From Coriobacteriaceae bacterium (GTDB lineage: Bacteria > Actinomycetota > Coriobacteriia > Coriobacteriales > Atopobiaceae), in assembly GCA_004557505.1 (NCBI GenBank), contig SFGZ01000023.1:1-11509 (forward strand): a stretch of DNA of 11,509 nucleotides. Reading direction: 5' to 3'. Below the pieces are notes generated by a model. That model ran no database searches. It saw nothing but the letters and a program-made list of their open reading frames with translations, and was not told where the DNA came from. Position 1 is the first letter of the stretch. Every line of letters starts with the position of its first letter. Position numbers and translations under genes: made by a program. Below, in pieces: positions 1 through 7,900 of this stretch.

Positions 1-430
1 GGAAGGGCCTCAGGTGCCAGCCCCCGCCCGGGGCCCGCACCACGCCGCAGGCCCCGGCCGCCCCCATCGTCACGCCCATGGTGCGGTCCTGGGGGGCGAC
101 GCCGTCGGCGATCGAGACGCCCATCTGCCCGAGGGCCGCCAGGGCGCGGGCGAGCTCGGGGTTGGGGTTGGCCTCGTCGTCGACCCAGCCCGACGGGGCG
201 TAGCGCTCCACAACGGCGCGCCGCCACTCGTTGCGCTCGGGCTTCCTCTCCTCCACCAGGTCGAGCCTGAGCTTGTAGGGGTTCACCACGACGGCGCAGC
301 CGTCGAAGCCGTTGAGGAGCACGAACAGGTCCTCCGTGGAGAAGCGCAGCTCCTCCAGGGGGAGCCCGGCGGGAACGGCCCCCCGCCCGCCCAGCGCGTT
401 GCGCAGGCGCCCGAGTCCCGAGCGGAGCAT
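1..430 (-). CDS. EspG-like or immunity-like protein, intact paralogue, 3' end beyond left edge
   Basis: This reading frame starts at ATG 430-428 and stays open for 143 codons to the window edge, so the C-terminal half is missing. The start overlaps the stop of the upstream copy as TGATG, with a G-rich stretch just before it that could serve as a weak ribosome site. After a basic head (residues 1-22) comes a conserved block LPLEELRFSTEDLFVLLNG (23-41), then a helical stretch with ERNEWRRAVVERY (65-77) and GWVDDEANPNPELARALAAL (81-100), then GVVRAPGGGWHLRPF at the edge. The order of a start helix, a long basic helix, a 'G-hydrophobic-D...PEL' turn and a strand pair with 'hLRP' resembles the EspG family of ESX chaperones; this is pattern recognition, not a search result. 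No signal peptide or membrane segment is visible. The alternative is an immunity protein for the effector encoded upstream. I am sure it is a gene and unsure of its function. Confidence 0.75.
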   Translation of the reverse strand, partial: MLRSGLGRLRNALGGRGAVPAGLPLEELRFSTEDLFVLLNGFDGCAVVVNPYKLRLDLVEERKPERNEWRRAVVERYAPSGWVDDEANPNPELARALAALGQMGVSIADGVAPQDRTMGVTMGAAGACGVVRAPGGGWHLRPF

Positions 431-1240
431 CACGCGCCCCCCGGGTAGTCGGGTATGTCGAGGAGCGCGGAGAAGAGGTCCCCGGACGGGTAGAAGTCGA
501 CCGAGGAGAAGGAGGTCTTCCTCGCCGTCTCCCCGTCCGGGTCCTGCATGTCGAGGGAGACCCCCTCGTGCCAGCAGTTGCAGTCGCTCAGCATGGCACC
601 CGCGTCGGACACGGCTATGACCCTGCGTGTGCGAATCTTACCCGTCCCCCCGCCGGGCCAGCGCCAGCCGTATTCGTAGCTCGGCTCCACCTCGGTCATG
701 TCGGTCACGCACACCTTGAAACCCCGATAGCCCCCATGCGCACATCGTGAGAGCCTGACCATGGGCTCGGGGTCCACGCCCTTCCTCGACGCGAGCGCCC
801 GCAGCGCCGCCTCGTCGCCATTTACGAGGGCGGTCCCGAAAGCCGTGCCCTCTTCGCTGCTCCTGGGGAACGCGACGTGGCCGCCCTCCGCCGCAGGCCT
901 GAAGGGGTAGCGCCGTGGCTCGAAGAGCTCGCGGAAGCTCGCGGGCCAGAGCGAGCGGTCGTCCGGGAAGGGCCTCAGGTGCCAGCCCCCGCCCGGGGCC
1001 CGCACCACGCCGCAGGCCCGAGCTCGGGGTTGGGGTTGGCCTCGCCGTCGACCCAGCCCGACGGGGCGTAGCGCTCCACCACGGCGCGCCGCCACTCGTT
1101 GCGCTCGGGCTTGACCTCCGCAATCCTGTCGAGCCGAAGTCTGTAGATGTTCACCACGACGGCGCAGCCGTCATAGCCGTTGAGGAGCACGAACAGGTCC
1201 TCCGTGGAGAAGCGCAGCTCCTCCAGGGGGAGCCGCGCGA
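1..1240. repeat. Tandem gene duplication, period about 965 bp (left array)
   Basis: Bases 1-54 and 966-1019 are identical by eye, and bases 152-372 match 1020-1240 with scattered substitutions. The homologous block begins at the conserved LPLEEL codons and runs into the window edge. The extreme N-terminal codons of the two genes differ (MLFGRRKRMD against MLRSGLGRLR), so homology stops about 12-22 codons into the genes. The near identity over stretches of 50 bases or more indicates recent duplication or gene conversion. Confidence 0.85.
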
Positions 1241-1271
1241 GGTCCATCCTCTTCCTTCTGCCGAACAGCAT
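430..1271 (-). pseudogene. EspG-like or immunity-like paralogue broken by a 97-bp deletion
   Basis: The gene starts at ATG 1271-1269 behind GGAG with a 7-base spacer, 52 bases after the effector stop. It reads LPLEELRFSTEDLFVLLNG and on to PNPEL in one frame, then ends at a premature TGA (975-977) after 98 residues. The rest of the protein (GVVRAPGGGWHLRPFPDD... to DIPDYPGGA) continues in another frame down to the TGA at 430-432. Alignment with the neighbouring copy shows why: bases 1-54 match 966-1019 and bases 152-372 match 1020-1240, so the 97 bases equivalent to 55-151 are missing between 1019 and 1020. Restoring 97 bases gives 842+97=939 bases, an open frame of 312 residues. The C-terminal half contains RLSRCAHGGYRGFKVCVTD and a Cys-rich DCNCWHEG stretch and has no membrane segment. 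It could still yield a truncated 98-residue protein. A sequencing error is unlikely because a 97-bp loss is needed. Confidence 0.75.
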
Positions 1272-1323
1272 GCGAGTCTCCAATTCATCGAAATCCTTAG
1301 GCAGACACAAGGTACACGTCACC

Positions 1324-2880
1324 CTATTGGGGCGCATATGCATAGGTGGGGTTTGGAGACCCCCTCTCCAGGGTTGCGACGCCATTGATCAGGTCTTGCT
1401 TCATCTGACTTCCGTCGAAGGCCTCCTGCGCCTTGTCCAGCAGAAAGTCCACCCCGCAACCAATTGCCATGCCGGCGATTGCGCCCACGGGCCCGCCGAA
1501 GCACGCACCGACCAAGGCACCCGCTGCCTTGCCTACACCCCACTTTGCCAGGCCTTCGCCCGCTTCGACAACGGCGGCAGCGGACTTCTGGGCGCGATCT
1601 CCGGAGGTTGTCTCATACGCCTCCCTGGACTTCTGGAACGTGTCGGCAAGCGAGACCACGTCGGACACAAAACCAAGCGCCTTGCCGGCACCCTTCGCAA
1701 TCTTTCCGGCACCAGAGCCAAGTCCGGCAGCATCGTCCAAGCTGGAGCCAAAGGATTCAACCGCCTCTTCAGCACCGTCGGCGGCATCCGACATATTCTT
1801 TCCAAATCTATTGGAGAAATACGCCTTGAGCTCTCCCCCGCCAGTCCTAAAACTCTTATATGCCTCCCGTGCTTCGGAGATTACTCCCGACCCCTTGAGC
1901 TCATCCATGAAACGCGAGCCAAAGGTTCCAGAACCAGTGATGCTGGTCTTAAGCCCCGTGTAGCTCACGCCAGCAGCAAGAAACGCGCGATCGAAAAAAT
2001 GGTCGTTATCTGGATGGGGCTTCACCAGATTGATGAGAAATGCGCCCTTGTCCCCTGATGCGAGCGCCGACACCCAAGCGCCATACATGCCGATGGGCTT
2101 GAACTCATCGGCGTGCCCCAAGGTCTTTGCCAGCACGCCAAGCGTTTTCTTTCCGTACTTGTAGTAAAGGCTGCTGGTTATCGAATGTGCCGCATCCTGC
2201 GCCATCGCCGCGCCAGACTCGCTGTACTCACGCGCCAAGACATCATGCGTTTTTCTAATCATCCCATCATCAATGAACATGCTCTTGTCGAGAGACCTGC
2301 TGTTCTGGCTTCCCGAGTAGGTCGACTCGAACGAAGTCGCGGATGATTGCAGGTTCGACCATGCCGACGAGATGCTGTCTACCTTTTCCGTCTCCGCTGA
2401 CAAGTCGCCCGCAAGCATCGAGAGAGCATTGGAAACGGCCGTCGACCCCCGTAGTCCCTTGAGAGCATCGGCCGCATCGCTTGTGGCGTTAATGAGACTT
2501 GATAGCGACTTGCTTGCAGAGTTACAGCAATCGGTTACCTTGCCCTCGGTATCGCATATAACTTCGTCTTTGGAGTAATTCGACACCCCCGCTTCGTCGA
2601 GAAGGGCATCGCGTGCCTTTTTGATGTCACCGGCGTCCGAGACAAGCGAGGTAAACGTGAAATCGAGCCTTTCCAGCGCGTGGTTGAATATTCGGGCATT
2701 CGTCTCAATATTGACAGAAGCGCGCACCTGAGCCTCAGCCCACTCTCCAGACTGGATGCTCGAAAAGTCTTGGCTTTCCTTCGACGTCACCGCAATGACC
2801 TCGGTAAGCCTTTCGATGATGTCTTTGATGCGCTGGTGTCCCGATTCAAGCTCGCTTACCTTGAACCTGAGCGTCGACAT
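1324..2880 (-). CDS. Putative T7SS effector: LXG-like helical N-terminus with C-terminal glycine zipper
   Basis: This 518-residue protein has no signal peptide. Residues 1-200 are mostly amphipathic helices; a bend around GEW (45-47) between two helices recalls the WXG100/LXG hairpin but lacks the final Gly. Residues 190-380 are mixed helical sequence of no recognised family. Near the C-terminus, residues 386-412 are Gly/Ala/Lys-rich (GSGAGKIAKGAGKALGFVSD), and 444-477 form a hydrophobic glycine-zipper region (GKAAGALVGAC, GGPVGAIAGMAIG). Only about 40 residues follow, so there is no room for a separate enzymatic toxin domain. Similar glycine zippers occur in LXG proteins such as streptococcal TelE, which permeabilises membranes; transferring that function here is inference. 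The gene lies 50 bases after the WXG100-type gene and just before the EspG/immunity-like pair, as expected of an effector cassette. Base composition is visibly less GC-rich than the flanks. It could instead be a secreted structural component. Confidence 0.8.
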   Translation of the reverse strand: MSTLRFKVSELESGHQRIKDIIERLTEVIAVTSKESQDFSSIQSGEWAEAQVRASVNIETNARIFNHALERLDFTFTSLVSDAGDIKKARDALLDEAGVSNYSKDEVICDTEGKVTDCCNSASKSLSSLINATSDAADALKGLRGSTAVSNALSMLAGDLSAETEKVDSISSAWSNLQSSATSFESTYSGSQNSRSLDKSMFIDDGMIRKTHDVLAREYSESGAAMAQDAAHSITSSLYYKYGKKTLGVLAKTLGHADEFKPIGMYGAWVSALASGDKGAFLINLVKPHPDNDHFFDRAFLAAGVSYTGLKTSITGSGTFGSRFMDELKGSGVISEAREAYKSFRTGGGELKAYFSNRFGKNMSDAADGAEEAVESFGSSLDDAAGLGSGAGKIAKGAGKALGFVSDVVSLADTFQKSREAYETTSGDRAQKSAAAVVEAGEGLAKWGVGKAAGALVGACFGGPVGAIAGMAIGCGVDFLLDKAQEAFDGSQMKQDLINGVATLERGSPNPTYAYAPQ

Positions 2881-2886
2881 GGCTCG

Positions 2887-2893
2887 CACCTCC
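2887..2893 (-). promoter_or_regulatory. Shine-Dalgarno GGAGGTG that fixes the effector start
   Basis: GGAGGTG stands 6 bases before ATG 2880-2878. An in-frame TTG five codons upstream (2895-2893) overlaps this site and has no good ribosome site of its own, so the ATG is the preferred start. Confidence 0.75.
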
Positions 2894-2930
2894 AATGTGC
2901 CACGTTCACAAGCACTGCTTTGCGTGGCTG

Positions 2931-3263
2931 CTACCGAGCAAGATCGGTCTTGACTTGCGTAAAGTCATTGGTAAACCTGTAGCGCACAGCAAGGTACTGA
3001 TCTTCATCAATGAACCTGCCTTCAGCATTGCGGATGAGACCCGCATGGATGAGGGCATCCTGCTCCAAACCGCCAACACAGGCGTCGATACGATCGAGCG
3101 TCCCCCTGAAGGCGTTTGCCGCCTGCCCCTCCCACGAGCCAAACAGATCGCTCCTAAGGTCCAGGCTACTCTGCCTCATATCAGAGTAGTCCTTGGAGAC
3201 GCTGTCGTATACGACCGCAGCCTTCAGCGCTTCCTCTCCGTCAACATAAATGTGCTCTGCCAT
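2931..3263 (-). CDS. WXG100-family (ESAT-6-like) protein
   Basis: This 110-residue, mainly helical protein carries the diagnostic turn SWEGQAANAF, with W44-E45-G46 between two predicted helices (about 9-40 and 48-78). That is the helix-turn-helix hairpin of ESAT-6/CFP-10 family proteins, which are secreted by type VII systems as dimers and often carry larger substrates. The C-terminal tail (79-110) is longer than in a minimal 95-100 residue EsxA and contains YRFTND; a strict YxxxD/E export motif is not evident. AGGAGG lies 7 bases before ATG 3263-3261, a strong ribosome site. The gene sits between the DUF4176 gene (37 bases) and the effector gene (50 bases), so it is probably co-expressed with the effector and may be its targeting partner, comparable in role to the small helical partners of LXG proteins in Firmicutes. 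No second WXG100 gene is seen, so it may homodimerise or pair with the effector N-terminus. Confidence 0.85.
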   Translation of the reverse strand: MAEHIYVDGEEALKAAVVYDSVSKDYSDMRQSSLDLRSDLFGSWEGQAANAFRGTLDRIDACVGGLEQDALIHAGLIRNAEGRFIDEDQYLAVRYRFTNDFTQVKTDLAR

Positions 3264-3300
3264 GCCAATGCCTCCTAGCGCACTGCCCGCATATCCTCAC

Positions 3301-3621
3301 TCAACTGCCCTGCCTAGACCTGGCCGCGCGATACCGCTCGGAGGCGGCAGAGAGCAGAACCTGATAATCCAGCGCGTCGCGGTCCAGGAAGCCAATCTGC
3401 ATCACCTCGGCCACCATGCCGCTATCGAAGAAGTAATCCTTGGAAGCGTCCTGCCGACCTTCCGGCCAGGGATAGCCCATGTAGTCCCAGTAACGTCCCG
3501 TAATGCCATCGACTGCCATGCAACCGGCCACCACTATGGGACGGTCTCCGTCCTTCAGCCTTACAACCGAGCCAACGGGAAGAAATGAGACCACGGTTCC
3601 GGCCTTCTCGTCTTGGTCCAT
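3301..3621 (-). CDS. DUF4176 domain protein of the T7SS locus
   Basis: This 106-residue protein matches the DUF4176 pattern as I know it: LPVGSVVRLKDGDRPIVVAG (14-33), then a short variable stretch with DYMGYPWPEG (46-55), then DYFFDSGMVAEVMQIGFLD (62-80). It is probably a small beta-rich cytoplasmic protein; no signal peptide or membrane segment is seen. DUF4176 genes are frequent beside WXG100 and LXG genes in Firmicutes; their biochemical role is not settled as far as I know. ATG 3621-3619 is preceded by AGGAGGAG with good spacing. It lies 39 bases after the FHA gene and 37 bases before the WXG100 gene, consistent with a single operon. The tail (80-106) is charged and helical. Family assignment is fairly sure; function is unknown. 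Confidence 0.8.
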   Translation of the reverse strand: MDQDEKAGTVVSFLPVGSVVRLKDGDRPIVVAGCMAVDGITGRYWDYMGYPWPEGRQDASKDYFFDSGMVAEVMQIGFLDRDALDYQVLLSAASERYRAARSRQGS

Positions 3622-3660
3622 TCAAGCTCCTCCTCTGCAATCCAGCCTCCGGTAACCAGT

Positions 3661-4995
3661 TTATTCCGCAAGCACGCAGAATTTCTCGTCCGCCAGACAA
3701 AAGCGCTCGCCAAGCGCTATGTGGGTGCATCCCTCCCTGGGTAGGCGCTTCCCACGAACATACACGCCGTTGAGGGACCCAAGGTCCTCTATCAAAAAGC
3801 CGTCGCCGTCGCGCGAGAGGCGCGCATGGCATCGGCTGAGGCTTCCGTTGCCCTCCACCTGAACGTCGGCACTCATCGAGCGGCCGACGGTCACGGGCCT
3901 TGAGAGATCGAGGCCGAGCCTGCTGCCGTCGCGCTCGCGCACCAGGAGGAAGCGCGTGACCACCCACTGGTGGGCAGGGCCCCCAGGGGCGGGCGCGACA
4001 GACCCAGCCCTGCTGCCGAGAAGGACCGTCTCGCTTCTGCGCGCGATCTTGGAGCGCGGCGCGGCCTCGGGCTCCGGCTCGGCCTCCTCGTGCCCCAGCT
4101 CGGCCTCTGGCCCCGACGTCGCTTCCGGCACCGGCGCGGTCTCCGGCACCGGTGCCTCGACGGGGCCCGAGGTGGCCACAAACCCCGACGTCGCCGACCC
4201 CCTGGCCACGGGTGCCGCCGTGGGAGAGATGCCCGCCACGCCGTTTACGGCTCTCTCGGCAACGCCCTGCTTTGCCGTGACCTCGCTGGCGGACGAACGG
4301 TGGGAGAGCATGCCCACCATGTCGAAGGACGCCGCCTTTGCGGCAGTACCGCTTACGGCGGGCCACGGATCCGCAACGGCAGGGCGCGGCGCGCGGGCGG
4401 GCGTCAGCGAGCCGGAGTCGCCGCCCACGGACACTCCCATCTCGGAGCCAAGAAACTCCCTGAACGTGGCAATGGAGAGAACGGGGGTGCGCCTGACAAA
4501 ATCGTCGAGCGCGCGCTGGTAGCGAATGTCATCCTCAACGACAAAGCGTACGTGCGATTTGGACGCCAGGTACTCGAGAAGCGCACGCGCCGTGCCCCCG
4601 GAACGTTCGACGCACCCGCTCAGCGGCACAAATGCGAAGCAGATGCCGCCCCCGTCCGCCACGTAGGCGTTCTCGGGGTCGAAGCACATTGCGCTGGTGG
4701 GATAGCCCTGCCTGGTGCAGAGGCCCATGGCATCATGGATGGTCACGAGCATGCCTTGGAACTGGGGGCCGGTGATCTTTGCCTTGAGGTAGGTCTTGAG
4801 CCTTGCAAGCCCCGTCACGTCGTAGTAGAAGCGCGGGGGCATCACGGATGGATCGTAGGTGAATCTGAGAAGGAACGGCTCCGTCGCTCCACGCAGCCAC
4901 TCTGCCTGCGAGTACTCTAGGCTCTCGCGCTTATCGGCGTTCACCTGCAAGGTGCGCGAGCCGCTTCTCCAGTCTCTGTGTTCGCTCACCCTCAT
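3661..4995 (-). CDS. DUF6382-like protein with C-terminal FHA domain
   Basis: This is a 444-residue protein. Residues 40-180 resemble DUF6382, a domain found N-terminal to FHA domains in Gram-positive proteins: FYYDVTGLARLKTYL (56-70), a helix with MGLCTRQGYPTS (90-101), then FDPENAYVADGGGICFAFVP (105-124). The layout recalls a pseudokinase-like fold such as that of EssB, but this is inference. Residues 190-340 are a disordered Ala/Pro/Glu-rich linker ending in RRSETVLLG (319-327). Residues 345-444 form an FHA domain with GR (371-372), S387 and H390 of the SxxH motif, and N409-G410; these are the usual phosphothreonine-binding positions. I see no clear membrane helix. The start overlaps the EssC-like stop by ATGA (4995-4992), with GGGGGAG upstream, so translation is probably coupled and the proteins made together. 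Likely role: a phosphorylation-responsive scaffold for the secretion ATPase. FHA is certain; DUF6382 is likely. Confidence 0.85.
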   Translation of the reverse strand: MRVSEHRDWRSGSRTLQVNADKRESLEYSQAEWLRGATEPFLLRFTYDPSVMPPRFYYDVTGLARLKTYLKAKITGPQFQGMLVTIHDAMGLCTRQGYPTSAMCFDPENAYVADGGGICFAFVPLSGCVERSGGTARALLEYLASKSHVRFVVEDDIRYQRALDDFVRRTPVLSIATFREFLGSEMGVSVGGDSGSLTPARAPRPAVADPWPAVSGTAAKAASFDMVGMLSHRSSASEVTAKQGVAERAVNGVAGISPTAAPVARGSATSGFVATSGPVEAPVPETAPVPEATSGPEAELGHEEAEPEPEAAPRSKIARRSETVLLGSRAGSVAPAPGGPAHQWVVTRFLLVRERDGSRLGLDLSRPVTVGRSMSADVQVEGNGSLSRCHARLSRDGDGFLIEDLGSLNGVYVRGKRLPREGCTHIALGERFCLADEKFCVLAE

Positions 4996-7900
4996 CTGGC
5001 AGCTCCCCCATCCTCCGCAGCAGAGGCCGAGAGAAGCCTGACGCCCGTCACGTCGCCGCGCATGGAGACAAAGCCGTCGTCCGTTGCCGCTGGGCTACGG
5101 TACTCCGAGAGCGTGCGGGCATAGTGGAACATAGTCTGGTCACCAAAGCCACTCCCCACCCAGACGCCATTGCCATATGCGGTGAGGGTCTTGTACCACT
5201 CGTCGTAGAGGGACTTACAGCGCCACATCTCCGATGCCGCGACCAAGCCGGTGACACCCTTGCCCTTCTCTTTGGCAAGGAACTCCTTGAGCTGGGTGGC
5301 CGCGGCCGGGGGAAGCGCCAAGACGGTCTCGACGATGCTCGTGAAGACCAGGACTCCCACGGGGTCGCGACCAAGCAGCGTTGGCAGCAGCCGTTCTGGC
5401 AGCCGCTCCACGTCCTGGACCACGTTGGGATCGTCGGTCTCGCCCAGGTACCCCGCATTGTCCACCACCAGGTAGGAAACCCCGGACGCCGCAAGGGCCT
5501 CGCGCAGGCCGGCGAGGTAACGCGCAATGGATTCGACGTCGTTGCCCAGCACCAGCATGGGGAAGCGCTCAAGCGGGAAGAACACGGGCTCCACCGAGAG
5601 CTTGCCAAACCCAACGGGAACCAGCCCCCTGCCAACGGGCTCGACGCCCATCTGCCTCACGTGTACGTAACGCGGCAGCACCGGGATCTTTCGCGCCGCG
5701 CCTGCGCACTCGCTGCGACGACGTCTTGCCAGGGCGGCAATGGCCTCTGCGTCCGTGGTGCCCTCGGGGCCAAGCGATGCGCCTTGGAACTCGAATGTCT
5801 CCTTGCCCATCGTGACGTAGCCCCGCTTATCCTGGCGCGGGACCGTGGTGGAGGGCCTGTGCCCCAGGACCGTGATGAGCTCTGACTCGTCGTTGAGCAT
5901 GAGGACGACGCTCGTCGAGAAGTTCGCCCTCAGCCTCATGCGCGCGGCATTAGCCGAGCTGGCGCTTATCACAAAGTGGATGCCGTAGCGAGGCGCGTCG
6001 CGCGTGAGGGTGACGAGCGCATCCTCGTAGCCGGGATAGAGGTCGTAGAACGCCGCGATGTTGGCAAGGGCGACAACAATCCTCCCAACACGCGACTGGG
6101 GATGCCGTTCGTTGTACTCATCCAGCCCGCAGCCGGCGTTGGCGAGGAGCGTGCGCCTGCTCTCGCACTCGCGCTGGACCATGCGGAAGAGGTTGCCCAG
6201 ACGCTCGGCGTCTCCCGAGATGACAACGCCACCACACTGGGGAAGCTCCGCCAGCGGCGTCATGGCGCCAGACCCCATGTCGATGACGTAAAAGGAGACC
6301 CGCTCGGGAGAGTAGCGCTCGGCAAGGGAGAAGAGCAGCGTGGAGACAAGCGAGTCCGCACCGGATCCCTGCGACCCGTAGACCATGAGGTTCCCGACCT
6401 TCGCAAGGTCCACGACGTAGGGAAGCTGACGCTGGCGACCCGGATCATCCGCCTCGCCAAGCACCGCCTCGCAGTCTCCCGTGGGATCAAGGCCATGCTT
6501 CCTGCAAAGGTCATCGAGGGAAATGCGGGCGGCCAACGGGTCAAGCCAGAGCCTCTGGGCGCGCTTGTCCTGCGCATTCGCAACCTGGCAGACTCGGTCG
6601 AGAACTGCGTTGAGCTCGGACTCATCGGTCTTCGTGGCCATCGAGGGCGGCTTTATGCCATCGATGGCATCGCAGGTGTCATCGACAAGCTCAATGGTGT
6701 CATCGTGTCTCGGCACGTACTCGTCGGTGGGCGCGTAGGGTGCCCCGGCATAGGCGGCCTGCCCCCCGCAGAAGAGCTCGTTGTACCCCACGAGCATGTA
6801 GTAGCGCCCTGGTCGCGTGATCTCCGCCGCATCCGGGCGACGGATCATCTCCTTGGAGTCGCTCGCATCCGACACCTTGAGGCACACCTTGAAACGCGAG
6901 TTTGACCATATCTGGTCGTTCACGACGCCCGTGGGCTTCTGCGTGGCAAGGATGAGATGCACACCCAGGGAGCGGCCGATGCGCGCGGCAGAGATGAGCT
7001 CGTCCATGAACTCGGGCTCCTGCTGCTTGAGCTCGGCAAACTCGTCGGCCACGATGAACAGGTGCGGCAGGGGCTCCTTGAGCGCCCCTTGGCGGTAGTA
7101 GCGCAGGTACTTGTAGATGTCCATGGTGGCCTCGCCCGTGATGTCGCGGGCGCGGTTGAAGGCATCCTGGCGACGCTTGAGCTCGCTCTTGATGGAGACC
7201 AGCGAGCGCGATATCGCCGCGCCATCCAGGTTGGTGATGGTCCCGGCAAGGTGGGGAAGGCGTATGCGGTCGTTGTCGAAGGCACCGGCAAGGCCGCCGC
7301 CCTTGTAGTCGATGAGCACAAACGCCACCTGGTCCGGGGCGTAGTTCACGCACATGGAGAGGATATAGGTGATGATGAACTCCGACTTGCCCGAACCCGT
7401 GGTGCCCGCGATGAGGCCGTGCGGTCCATGGGCCTTCTCGTGAAGGTTCAGCGTGGCGAACTCCCCCGAGGCATCCCGCCCGATGGGGGTGGCCAACGTA
7501 CGCGAGGCATCGTCGTCTGCCCAGCGCTGCCCAATGTTGAGCTGGGCCACGTTGCCCACCTCGAACATCTCGAGGAAGCCAAGGGAGCTTGGCATCACAG
7601 AGCGCTGCGAGGGCATGTCGAGGCGTACTCGCGCCAAGCCAAGCGAGAAGCGCATCGCCGCCGCCTGGTCCACCAGGACGTCCGGCTCGAAGCGCTCCAT
7701 GGTGCCGGCAACGTCGTCCCGGTCGAACATGCATGCCGAGCCCTTGGCGCTCACGGCCTTGGAGAGCTGGGAGGTGGAGCCAAGCCCCTGGAGCGCCCCG
7801 CCCTCGGTGAGATCGATGACATAGGAGCACTCACGCGGGAGATCGGACAGCGCCTCGCCGAGAAACACCAGCGAGAAGCCCCTGTTTGAGTGCAGCCGTT

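Noticed and set aside
430..1095. A separate 221-codon gene on the minus strand
   Set aside because: Its first 55 or so codons are out of frame relative to the conserved paralogue sequence; it is the displaced C-terminal part of the frameshifted copy starting at 1271.
3970..4920. A 316-codon plus-strand frame and a 314-codon minus-strand frame (3422-4366) over the FHA gene
   Set aside because: Both overlap the recognisable DUF6382-like/FHA protein in other frames and have Arg/Gly/Ala-rich low-complexity translations typical of shadows.
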